A DNA stretch of 5,221 nt from Planctomycetota bacterium (GCA_015485455.1 WFTN01000517.1:1-5221), one strand, 5' to 3'; counted from the first letter of the stretch, positions 1-5,221 are shown. Numbers and translations: made by a program. The notes: a model not told the origin generated them from the letters alone.

Positions 1-62
1 CAATGCCAACCAATGGCCCCAAGCCGCTATCCAACCAGAACAATACCGAAGAGGCGGATTCA
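1..62 (+). repeat. Imperfect direct repeat, copy A (left edge cut by window)
   Basis: This segment aligns with 1519-1579 in the same orientation, with about 48 of 62 positions identical and one single-base gap. The first ten bases (CAATGCCAAC) are identical, and so are blocks such as CTATCC and AGAGGCG. The gap shifts the reading frame between the copies, so the conservation is not protein coding. The left boundary cannot be seen because the window starts inside or at the repeat. It may be a decayed dispersed intergenic element. Identity was counted by eye. Confidence 0.5.
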
Positions 63-267
63 CTGCTTCGGATGCGCCAACTTCCGTTACGCCCCGATCG
101 TTAGCCTTCAACTAAGGCAACTTCCCACTACTTCACAAGGTCTAACCCGGCATGGAGCCTCAACTCTTCTCCAGCGCCGTGGCCGGAAGGATTGCGGCAG
201 GGTACCATCAGAATGTTAAGATATTCCCGAACTCACACATCCCAAAGAAAATAGGACTGCAATTCCC
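63..267. other. Non-coding leader region upstream of the selenoprotein gene
   Basis: I see no convincing gene here. A 68-residue open frame runs through it from 13 to 219, but it is rich in Arg, Pro and Thr, resembles no family I know, and has no good ribosome binding site. A small hairpin, GCCTT/AAGGC with a 5-nt loop, lies at 104-118. Near the right end, 211-226 is a near-palindrome (GAATGT...ATATTC) overlapping the hexamer TAAGAT at 217-222. That hexamer could be a -10 element for the downstream gene, but no good -35 element sits at the right distance; the best is TTGCGG at 192-197, 19 bp away. Confidence 0.3.
253..256 (+). promoter_or_regulatory. Candidate ribosome binding site for the ArsC-like selenoprotein
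   Basis: AGGA lies 11 bases before the ATG at 268. The spacing is at the long end of normal. The ATG is the only standard start between the in-frame stop at 217-219 and the in-frame UGA at 295-297, which supports it as the true start. Confidence 0.4.
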
Positions 268-603
268 ATGTTGACACTCATTTGCACCGAGACATGAGGC
301 ACTTGCCGCAAGGCGGTCGCCCTGCTAAATGAACGAGAGATTGCGTTTCGATACCGCGAGTATCAGGAAGAAATATTGGATGTCTGCGAACTTCAAAACT
401 TGTTCAAAGATCTAGCCATGACGCCGCAACAGCTTCTTCGGAGAGGCGATGCCAAAAAATTAGGCCTAAGCGGAAACGAAACAGCCGAGAAGTTGATTGA
501 ACTCATGGCGAAACACCCGACTCTACTTCAACGCCCTATCCTTGCGGGCAATGGCAGAGCCATGTTGGGACGCCCCGTTGAAAACCTTCTCGAGATGATT
601 TGA
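268..603 (+). CDS. Selenocysteine-containing ArsC/Spx-family arsenate reductase-like protein (UGA at 295-297 read as Sec)
   Basis: Read through the UGA, this is a 111-residue thioredoxin-fold protein of the ArsC (glutaredoxin-linked arsenate reductase)/Spx family. It starts MLTLICTET, then Sec10, then GTCRKAVALLNE. The N-terminus aligns with Spx (VTLYTSPSCTSCRKA) and E. coli ArsC (ITIYHNPACGTSRN), placing Sec10 on the catalytic Cys12 of ArsC and Cys10 of Spx. Cys13 matches the resolving cysteine of Spx, giving a U-G-T-C redox motif. The three arginines that bind arsenate in E. coli ArsC (60, 94, 107) have counterparts at R58 (LLR), R89 (QRP) and R102 (GRP), favouring a reductase over a transcription regulator. 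It lacks the ArsC C-terminal tail. The His and Asn before the ArsC nucleophile are replaced by Cys6 and Thr7. A SECIS-like hairpin follows the UGA. A start at TTG 376 would remove the whole active site. The alternative is a pseudogene with Cys changed to stop. The substrate (arsenate or another) is inferred. Confidence 0.83.
295..297 (+). other. In-frame UGA recoded as selenocysteine (Sec10)
   Basis: The frame is open from 220 to this TGA and from 298 to the TGA at 601-603, and family similarity continues without a break on both sides (LTLI before, GTCRKA after). The TGA replaces the catalytic cysteine codon, the hallmark of bacterial selenoproteins. Wholesale UGA reassignment is unlikely: this gene and the sigma factor gene at 4312-4926 both end in TGA at sensible C-termini, and tryptophan is encoded by TGG in the other genes. 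Confidence 0.82.
308..325 (+). promoter_or_regulatory. Bacterial SECIS element (selenocysteine insertion hairpin)
   Basis: The RNA folds as GCA (308-310) pairing with UGC (323-325), an A311/C322 mismatch, GGC (312-314) pairing with GCC (319-321), and the apical loop GGUC (315-318). The loop begins 17 nt after the UGA. From knowledge of the family, the E. coli fdhF upper stem-loop has 3 bp, a bulged U, 3 bp and a GGUC loop beginning 18 nt after its UGA, and the loop G and U are contacted by SelB. Loop sequence, distance and two-part stem therefore match almost exactly. The hairpin lies within the coding sequence, as is normal in bacteria. Its role is to recruit SelB with Sec-tRNA to the UGA. 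Confidence 0.78.
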
Positions 604-749
604 GCGTCTCCTTATTTGGAACTAAGAAGGATAGATCTGAGGTCTTCATACGAGAGACCAAAGAAAGGAACCATGTATCGGACAGAATCTACCTGTTCGC
701 CTTAACGAACCAAGGCCTTCCATTCGACGCTCGAAACAGAATCACAACC

Positions 750-1271
750 ATGCCCGTTAACACAGAAATCAAAGCTAAGGTCCACGACATGAATGCCCTG
801 CGGGCACTTGCCCAGGACTTGGCGACCTGTCCCATGGAAGTCATCCTCCAAGAAGATGTGTTCTTCAAAGTTCCTCATGGCCGACTCAAGCTGCGAATAT
901 TTTCAGACAAAAGTGCCGAGCTCATTCAATATGAACGCCCCGACACCGCAAAATCGAAACAATCCCACTACCAGATTTATCCCATTTCCAACCCCCAGGA
1001 GTTTCGCCTCCTGATGGCAAAGTCTTTGGGGGAAACCGTCGTGGTGAAGAAACGCAGAGAACTCTACCTTGTTGGGCAGACCCGCATTCACTTGGACGAA
1101 GTCGAAGGACTTGGCAACTTCATGGAATTAGAAGTTGTCCTGACCAAAGATCAAGACGCCACCTATGGCCAAAGGATTGCCCAAGATCTCATGAAAAAAT
1201 TATCCATCAACGAAGAAGACTTGGAATCCTGCGCCTATGCAGATCTTTTGATCACCATGCTCGAATCTTAA
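750..1271 (+). CDS. CYTH-domain protein (class IV adenylate cyclase / triphosphatase-like)
   Basis: This 173-residue protein covers a whole CYTH (CyaB/thiamine triphosphatase) fold, a beta tunnel that binds triphosphate substrates with metal ions. Visible landmarks are TEIKAK near the N-terminus (family motif ExExK with the first Glu replaced by Asn4, common in this branch), QEDVFF (34-39), HGRLKLR (43-49), ELIQYERPD (57-65), VKKRRELYLVGQTRIHLDEVEGLGNF (99-124, basic strand plus the HLDxVxxLG signature) and MELEVVL (125-131). These charged strands line the tunnel. The frame stays open back to a TTG at 600 that overlaps the preceding stop (TTGA), but the 50 extra residues look nothing like a CYTH N-terminus, so I start at ATG 750, where the first strand begins. 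No clear Shine-Dalgarno precedes it. The gene lies 146 bp after the ArsC-like gene and may be co-transcribed. The exact substrate cannot be told from sequence; cyclase activity is only one possibility. Confidence 0.88.
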   Translation: MPVNTEIKAKVHDMNALRALAQDLATCPMEVILQEDVFFKVPHGRLKLRIFSDKSAELIQYERPDTAKSKQSHYQIYPISNPQEFRLLMAKSLGETVVVKKRRELYLVGQTRIHLDEVEGLGNFMELEVVLTKDQDATYGQRIAQDLMKKLSINEEDLESCAYADLLITMLES

Positions 1272-1518
1272 TGCCACCGCCATCCATCCCACCATTGAAT
1301 CCATCGTCACCAGTCCCTGCAGTCAATAATGGACTAGGGTGAAAGCCCAAATTGGACCAAGTGATTTCAGGCTCTTGCACTCGAGTTTTTTCGTTGCTCT
1401 TGGGCCCGCAATCTCGATCGAGCCCCCCAGCAAAAGTGCCCTGATGCAACGCAGGAGCCAGCAACGCCAAGCGATTCTTACACCACCCTTTCTTCTCTTC
1501 GCCGAGATCTCTTGGGCT

Positions 1519-1579
1519 CAATGCCAACCCATGGAGCCAACCCCTATCCCTCCGGCACAATGGCATAGAGGCGAATTCA
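1519..1579 (+). repeat. Imperfect direct repeat, copy B
   Basis: This is the same-orientation partner of 1-62, about 77 percent identical with one single-base gap. Weaker similarity may continue for another 15 bases to the right (about half the positions match). To the left, copy A is cut by the window, so the full length is unknown. The two copies lie on either side of the ArsC-like and CYTH genes. Confidence 0.5.
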
Positions 1580-1590
1580 ACAATTTGAAT
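1575..1590. terminator. Small AT-rich hairpin, possible weak terminator
   Basis: ATTCAA (1575-1580) and TTGAAT (1585-1590) form a perfect 6-bp inverted repeat around CAAT, 34 bp beyond the stop of the minus-strand TPR gene. The stem is weak and no uridine run follows on either strand, so a terminator role is only a possibility. Confidence 0.2.
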
Positions 1591-1623
1591 GAGCTATGGT
1601 CCTGAGTGAGCTCTGGCCAGGAT

Positions 1624-4071
1624 TTAGTTGTCACGATCAGCCAAGCCCAAACGCTGGAGCAGCTTGGTTGCCTTGTCAGTGAGCCCCCTCAAGGCGAACC
1701 AAGCGAGGAGCCAATCGTCGAACCCACCCTTTCCACTGGTAAGGACATGCTTTAGGTCCACGAGCGTCGCTTCATCATGTCCCAACCTGTAAGAAACCAA
1801 GCCTCGCTCATAGCGCAACAAGAGCTCAAGTTCCACTTGATCATTGCTGGCCTTCACGTTTCCCGGAAGGAAGAAAGGCAAGATTTCTCTTTTTCCAGCG
1901 AATGATATGCCAGCAGTAAACGCTCTATGGGCTTCGGAGAGCTTGTCGGAACGAGAGAGTGCAACACCCTTTAGGTAGTACAAGAGAGGCTCACCCGATA
2001 AGACCGATATTTTCGATTGGCAATACTCTGCGGCTTTCTCATTTTCGTTCAGCTTGATCAAGACGTAGGCTTTCTTGACCACGTGATCCTTCGAGTTTGG
2101 CTGAAGCTCAATTAACTCTTCAACGGTGTCCAAGGCGCTGCGATATTCTCCCTGCCGAATCAAGATCAATTCCTTGGTGATCAAACACCCCACATGCTCT
2201 GGATTAGCTTGCAAAGCCCGGGAGATATCCGTCAAAGCGGGCCCCAGTCGGTTGGACTTTTGGCGAATGCGGGCACGAGACCACAAGGCAGGGATATAGT
2301 CAGCCTGAAGGGCGAGTGCCTGGCTCGCTGCGTCTTCCGCGGATTCGTCAGCACTAACCGCAGCATGAACTTCGGCAACCCGAACGAGAGTCCTTGGCGA
2401 AGCAGGATCTAACTCAAGGCTCCGCTCCGCTTCGAAGACCCTCACTTTCTCATCCCGTCTTAACCCTGAGATTATCGCCACCAGTATATGCGCTTCTGGG
2501 CACATTGGCTGAGAGTCCACCAGTTTTCGGGCGACCTCGGTTGCCCCACTCAGATCATCACTTGCGATAAAACATTTCGCTGTCGCCCAAAGCACAAAAG
2601 CATCATCAGGAGATTTTGATCTTGCAGCCAACACAGTCTTAAGAAGGGCGTCTATGGGCTGCCCAAGGTTCAATCCAGCAAGAGCAAGTCCGGCCTGAGC
2701 CAAAGCGTTATCATCGGTATTGACTGCCTTAAACGTGGTTTGAGCTCTCAAGGGATATCCCAACTCCAGTTCAAGTTGGCCCATGAGCAACCTTGTTCTT
2801 GGTCCATGGGCACTGAGAGGCAACTTCTCCAATCGCTGAAGAGCTTCACCCCTGCGCCCCAATTGACACAGCTTCCTAGCATTCCCAAGCTCCTGCGCTG
2901 CACTCCCTATCTCCATAGAAGACAAAGAGCCTTCCAGCGCGTTCCGATTCTTGATCGCCTTATCCAAGAGTTCACCGAGACCCTTATCAGCCGCCAAAAT
3001 GGGATCTCTCTTTACCATGGCAGTCAAGAACCGAACTTGACGATCAACCGACCATAGGGGCCTCTCCTTCAACCGCCTCATATCAGCCTGCGCTCTTTCA
3101 AGAATCAAGATCCGATTGCGATGCCATTTGACTCGGTCAAGAACCAAAGAAACAACATCCGTGTCTTTGAAAACCGGCTTCCTCGCAAATCGGCGATAGC
3201 GTTCTGCGCTATCGGCTGGATCCGCAAGCATATCAATGGATTGATCAAATCTCAGAAGCTGGAGAAGAGCCACGAAACTGCGACCGGGTCGACTCTCCCT
3301 AAAGGCCCTATTTGACCGACTAAAAACACGAAACTCCTTCTCTACAGCATCGACCTTTTCGATTCCTTGCGACAAACGAGACCGAAATCCTTCAAGAGTC
3401 GAAACGTATTGCTCAAACTTGCGCTTCAACTCACTTCGCCAAGACGCGAGATCGGCGTCATCGCTAAGTCGCCATTCCCATTTTCTGGGGCCAACACACA
3501 TATATGCCCAGTGAGTTGGAGTGGCATCGTACTCCGAGTTGACAACAGCAGTAAAATAGAAGTCGCCATGATTCGTAATTTTCGACTCATAGGCCCGATC
3601 TTGCTTCTTGGTAAAGCGCAACAATTGGGCCACCGAGGCCAATGGGCCGGATGTCCATGCGACTCGTACACTTGCCGATGTCTTCGCCCGTCCACGCATG
3701 CTGTTTTTCCAAGTTTGCTTCACTTGGTTCAAAGTTACATCGGGAACACTCTCCGAATCAGGAGCGTACAACTTGAACATAAGCTTGAACGCGGATGGAC
3801 TAAAAATTCGACCCGTCCCTCGGCAAGGCCCATCCCAAACGCTCACCATTTCGATCATCTGACGACGCGGCACTGCTCGCGTATCGAGCCCGGTTGTGCG
3901 ACAGCTTCGGCAAATCCCAAAAATGCTGGCACGATACTGAAACCACTTACGGAGCTGAACCTTCAGGTTCGAGCGAACTTTCTTGGGTACGTAAGATTCT
4001 GTTTGAGCGCCAATTTGTTGGCAGAATAGGCACAGGATTAGAATCACACATGCACGGCAAGTTATCTTCAA
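1624..4071 (-). CDS. Exported TPR-repeat protein with degenerate DnaJ-like cysteine motif
   Basis: Using TTG at 4071 the product has 815 residues. I chose this start because GGAAGGGA lies 6 bases upstream and because the protein then begins MKITCRACVILIL, a normal signal peptide: basic n-region, hydrophobic core to about residue 16, likely cleavage after A22 (IGA). The frame extends upstream to another TTG at 4122, directly after an in-frame TAG. The mature N-terminus carries C54-R-S-C57-R-T-T-G and, 26 residues on, D80-G-P-C83-R-G-T-G-R. This is a DnaJ-like CxxCxxTG pair in which one of the four expected cysteines is Asp. Residues about 85-385 resemble no family I can name and are partly helical and basic. 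From about 388 to 725 there are tandem TPR-like helical pairs (for example ALTDISRALQANPEH, SALDTVEELIELQPN), about ten by eye. The likely role is a periplasmic or surface scaffold for protein contacts; its partner is unknown. It is divergent from the ECF sigma gene, which might share its control region. Confidence 0.8.
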   Translation of the reverse strand: MKITCRACVILILCLFCQQIGAQTESYVPKKVRSNLKVQLRKWFQYRASIFGICRSCRTTGLDTRAVPRRQMIEMVSVWDGPCRGTGRIFSPSAFKLMFKLYAPDSESVPDVTLNQVKQTWKNSMRGRAKTSASVRVAWTSGPLASVAQLLRFTKKQDRAYESKITNHGDFYFTAVVNSEYDATPTHWAYMCVGPRKWEWRLSDDADLASWRSELKRKFEQYVSTLEGFRSRLSQGIEKVDAVEKEFRVFSRSNRAFRESRPGRSFVALLQLLRFDQSIDMLADPADSAERYRRFARKPVFKDTDVVSLVLDRVKWHRNRILILERAQADMRRLKERPLWSVDRQVRFLTAMVKRDPILAADKGLGELLDKAIKNRNALEGSLSSMEIGSAAQELGNARKLCQLGRRGEALQRLEKLPLSAHGPRTRLLMGQLELELGYPLRAQTTFKAVNTDDNALAQAGLALAGLNLGQPIDALLKTVLAARSKSPDDAFVLWATAKCFIASDDLSGATEVARKLVDSQPMCPEAHILVAIISGLRRDEKVRVFEAERSLELDPASPRTLVRVAEVHAAVSADESAEDAASQALALQADYIPALWSRARIRQKSNRLGPALTDISRALQANPEHVGCLITKELILIRQGEYRSALDTVEELIELQPNSKDHVVKKAYVLIKLNENEKAAEYCQSKISVLSGEPLLYYLKGVALSRSDKLSEAHRAFTAGISFAGKREILPFFLPGNVKASNDQVELELLLRYERGLVSYRLGHDEATLVDLKHVLTSGKGGFDDWLLAWFALRGLTDKATKLLQRLGLADRDN

Positions 4072-4077
4072 GGTCTT

Positions 4078-4085
4078 TCCCTTCC
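4078..4085 (-). promoter_or_regulatory. Ribosome binding site deciding the TPR gene start
   Basis: On the minus strand GGAAGGGA is followed by six bases (AAGACC) and TTG at 4071. This is the best Shine-Dalgarno match near any candidate start of this gene, and it favours TTG 4071 over the TTGs at 4095 and 4122. Confidence 0.5.
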
Positions 4086-4184
4086 GAATTTTCAACAGTC
4101 TTGCTTGGAGTGGATGCCCCAACTACTCATGAATACCAAGGCAACGCATAGTTATTGGGGAAAACGCCTCTCAGGGCCAAAGCG

Positions 4185-4208
4185 AACAAGAAAACAAGAA
4201 AACACGAA
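4185..4208 (+). repeat. Three tandem A-rich octamers in the divergent control region
   Basis: AACAAGAA, AACAAGAA and AACACGAA follow head to tail with one base difference in the third. They lie between the divergent TPR gene and the sigma factor gene, about 38-61 bp upstream of the candidate -35 element. They could be protein binding sites, an UP-like A-tract, or simply low-complexity sequence. Confidence 0.45.
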
Positions 4209-4245
4209 AGAAACTGTTCGAATCGCCAATTCCCACCGTCTCCAG

Positions 4246-4273
4246 ATGACAACACAATGAAATGGTCTAAGAT
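4246..4273 (+). promoter_or_regulatory. Candidate sigma-70-type promoter for the ECF sigma gene
   Basis: ATGACA (4246-4251, five of six to TTGACA), a 16-bp spacer, and TAAGAT (4268-4273, four of six to TATAAT). A start about 7 bases later would give a leader of about 30 nt before ATG 4312. The -10 element overlaps the left arm of an inverted repeat, so it could be regulated. Matches were scored by eye. Confidence 0.35.
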
Positions 4274-4289
4274 CGCAAGATGTGATCTT
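4269..4289. promoter_or_regulatory. Inverted repeat overlapping the candidate -10, possible operator or leader hairpin
   Basis: AAGATC (4269-4274) and GATCTT (4284-4289) are perfect inverted arms around 9 bases. The left arm covers the candidate -10 and the right arm falls in the transcribed leader, 22 bases before the sigma gene's ATG. It could be an operator for a dimeric regulator. A short T run follows (TTTT, through 4290), so an attenuator-like hairpin is also possible, though the stem is weak. Confidence 0.35.
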
Positions 4290-4311
4290 TTCCAGAGAAA
4301 GAGAACCTCCT

Positions 4312-4926
4312 ATGACCCGATCTCAGTCCCAATCACACGACAATACCCGTGATCTCCTCAAGAGTACCCATGAAGGTGACGAAACGGCGCTCCAGACCCT
4401 CTTGGCCAGACATATGCCATGGATCCGGCAGGTTGTGCGTCAGCGCATTGGTCCAGAGATTCGGGTTGAATTCGACAGCGTGGATGTGGTTCAAGAAACC
4501 GTCCTAAGGGTACTCAAGAGCGGCCCTAAATACCTCGTTTCTGACCCCAAAGCCTTTCGGGCCCTCACCGCCCGCATCGCTATCAATGTCCTAATCGACA
4601 AACATCGAGGACTCCAAGCCGAAAAACGAGGAACTCAGAGGATCATTGACTTAGATCGCATGGACTCCATCGACGGACCAGGAACAGAAGCCGGCAAGAG
4701 AGAATCCATGGCCATCTTGGATGTCGCCCTTGAACTCATATCTCAAACAGACCGGGAAGTCATTGAACTTCGGCAATTCCAGAATCTCAGTTTCGACGAC
4801 TTAGCCAAGACAATCAACTCTACCCCCGATGCGGCGCGAATGCGCTTCGGAAGAGCCCTCAAGCGCCTCGCCAAGAAAGTGGCTGAACTCAAGAAAAAGG
4901 GGTTACCACCCAGCGTCGAGATGTGA
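4312..4926 (+). CDS. ECF-type sigma-70 family RNA polymerase sigma factor
   Basis: A 204-residue protein of the usual length for a sigma factor with regions 2 and 4. Region 2 spans about residues 14-105: the helix LLKSTHEGDETALQTLLARH, then FDSVDVVQETVLRVLKS (54-70, the region 2.2 core-binding helix with the typical DxVQE) and the RALTARIAINVLIDKHRG stretch (83-100, promoter -10 recognition). Region 4 spans about 136-190: LISQTDREVIELRQFQNLSFDDLAKTINSTPDAARMRFGRALKRL, a helix-turn-helix that reads the -35 element. It ends in a lysine-rich tail. ATG 4312 is preferred over an upstream GTG at 4282, because the protein then begins just before region 2. The start lacks a Shine-Dalgarno; CCTCCT directly precedes the ATG, with only a purine run (4294-4304) further up. 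No anti-sigma gene is adjacent. The divergent exported TPR protein is a conceivable partner or target, by position only. Confidence 0.92.
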   Translation: MTRSQSQSHDNTRDLLKSTHEGDETALQTLLARHMPWIRQVVRQRIGPEIRVEFDSVDVVQETVLRVLKSGPKYLVSDPKAFRALTARIAINVLIDKHRGLQAEKRGTQRIIDLDRMDSIDGPGTEAGKRESMAILDVALELISQTDREVIELRQFQNLSFDDLAKTINSTPDAARMRFGRALKRLAKKVAELKKKGLPPSVEM

Positions 4927-4942
4927 AAAATTCACCCACATC
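4920..4942. terminator. Hairpin across the sigma gene stop, possible terminator between convergent genes
   Basis: GATGTG (4920-4925) pairs with CACATC (4937-4942). A competing fold pairs GTGAA (4923-4927) with TTCAC (4931-4935). It includes the sigma gene's TGA and lies in the 44-bp gap between two convergent genes. On the plus strand an A-rich tract follows, not T. Read on the minus strand the upstream side is T-rich. It is not a classic intrinsic terminator. Confidence 0.25.
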
Positions 4943-4970
4943 AAGAAAATCCCAAAAGCAAACAAAACAG

Positions 4971-5221
4971 CTATGGTGACTCTCGCAGCTGCCCATGAAG
5001 GGCTTGGATGATGCGGTTGTAACGCTGACGAGCGGCGTCTGCGCTCACATCCATCTTCTTGGCGATTGTGGGCCAAGTTTCGCCTTCTGTATCTCGCAAC
5101 CGCAGCAGCTCTTGATCAGCTGAAGGCAAGGATTGAACTTTATTCTTCATTTTTTCAATACGCTCCCGTTTCCCCAAATCCGTCAAGGCTCCATCCTGGT
5201 CATTGAGAAACCGTTTGTCAC
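4971..5221 (-). CDS. Sigma-70 family sigma factor, C-terminal part only (runs off window)
   Basis: The reading frame is open to the window edge, so only the last 82 full codons are visible. They hold a sigma region 4: KVQSLPSADQELLRLRDTEG, then ETWPTIAKKMDVSADAARQRYNRIIQAL, with the pattern of the helix-turn-helix that contacts the -35 element (LxxxDxELLxLR...IAxxxxxSxDAxRxRxxR). A TTG at 5186 falls inside the protein just before this domain; I do not take it as the start, since codons upstream continue (DKRFLNDQDGA) and region 2 should lie outside. Region 4 resembles that of the neighbouring sigma factor (both have DAAR-R and a following basic helix), but they are convergent and clearly different in sequence. 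A region-4-only regulator cannot be excluded without the missing sequence. Confidence 0.75.
   Translation of the reverse strand, partial: DKRFLNDQDGALTDLGKRERIEKMKNKVQSLPSADQELLRLRDTEGETWPTIAKKMDVSADAARQRYNRIIQALHGQLRESP

Larger units (their letters stand above)
1272..1623. other. 352-bp intergenic region between convergent genes
   Basis: It separates the ends of the CYTH gene (+) and the TPR gene (-). I see no gene. Open frames on both strands (1339-1605 plus, 1252-1566 minus) match no family I recognise. Contents: a perfect 10-bp palindrome CTCGATCGAG at 1413-1422, a direct duplication of GCTCTTG (1371-1377 and 1395-1401), a T6 run at 1386-1391 without a convincing stem before it, copy B of the repeat (1519-1579), and an AT-rich hairpin at 1575-1590. 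No strong intrinsic terminator is evident for either gene. Confidence 0.5.

Noticed and set aside
100..146. Integron attC-like site from GTTAGCC and GTCTAAC
   Set aside because: The two core-like heptamers are in the wrong order for an attC site and the first does not fit GTTRRRY. No integrase or cassette layout is visible.
13..219. Small plus-strand ORF
   Set aside because: Composition is atypical (rich in Arg, Pro, Thr and Ser), there is no good ribosome binding site, no family similarity, and part of it is the non-coding repeat.
376..603. A 75-residue protein starting at TTG 376
   Set aside because: It would lack the entire active-site half of the thioredoxin fold. The same frame continues upstream with clear family similarity through the UGA to ATG 268.
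268..603. Pseudogene with a simple nonsense mutation
   Set aside because: A single Cys-to-stop change is possible in principle, but the stop falling on the catalytic residue, the fdhF-like hairpin at the right distance and the otherwise intact family features make selenocysteine far likelier. It is kept as the main alternative.
295..603. Alternative genetic code with UGA as tryptophan
   Set aside because: Both this gene and the sigma gene at 4312-4926 end with TGA at sensible C-termini. The family needs Cys or Sec, not Trp, at this position.
600..749. N-terminal extension of the CYTH protein from TTG 600
   Set aside because: The 50 residues do not resemble a CYTH N-terminus, whose first strand begins right after ATG 750. 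The overlap with the previous stop is noted but not taken as the start.
1252..1605. Overlapping small ORFs on both strands between the CYTH and TPR genes
   Set aside because: No recognised domain or good start signal. One overlaps the end of the CYTH gene antisense, and the repeat inside is not conserved in frame with copy A.
3367..4151. Long plus-strand ORF of 220 codons (3367-4029) and neighbours
   Set aside because: They lie antisense to the TPR gene, which has a signal peptide, cysteine motif and helical repeats. The plus-strand products look like random translation.

Overview
The window looks like chromosomal DNA of a free-living bacterium. Base composition is moderate, Shine-Dalgarno sequences are weak, and sigma factors of the ECF type are frequent next to an exported TPR protein. 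That combination suggests a planctomycete or related lineage, but this is an inference from protein style, not a proof.

Left module (about 1-1600, + strand): the main result is a gene at 268-603 for a small thioredoxin-fold protein of the ArsC/Spx family. It can only be read in full if an in-frame UGA at 295-297 is decoded. That UGA sits exactly where the family has its catalytic cysteine. It is followed at the right distance by a hairpin (308-325) with a GGUC apical loop, closely resembling the bacterial selenocysteine insertion element of E. coli fdhF. I therefore call it a selenoprotein, a Sec-dependent ArsC-type arsenate reductase or related oxidoreductase with a U-G-T-C redox motif. A conventional gene finder would either miss it or start it at an internal TTG at 376, losing the active site. 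Downstream on the same strand is a CYTH-domain phosphohydrolase/cyclase-like gene (750-1271). The pair is bracketed by two imperfect copies of a roughly 62-bp direct repeat (1-62 and 1519-1579) in non-coding DNA.

Middle (1624-4071, - strand): one long gene for an exported protein. It has a signal peptide, a degenerate DnaJ-like cysteine motif, a novel middle part and a long array of TPR-like helical repeats. It runs convergently towards the CYTH gene.

Right module (4072-5221): a roughly 240-bp divergent control region with an A-rich octamer tandem repeat, a candidate sigma-70 promoter and an overlapping inverted repeat leads into an ECF sigma factor gene (4312-4926, +). This gene converges on a second sigma factor-like gene (- strand, 4971 to beyond the window edge), of which only the C-terminal region 4 DNA-binding domain is present. 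The sigma gene may share regulation with the divergent exported TPR protein, but nothing here proves it.

The selenocysteine biosynthesis genes (selA, selB, selC, selD) are not in the window. Their presence elsewhere in the genome is the decisive test of the main call.
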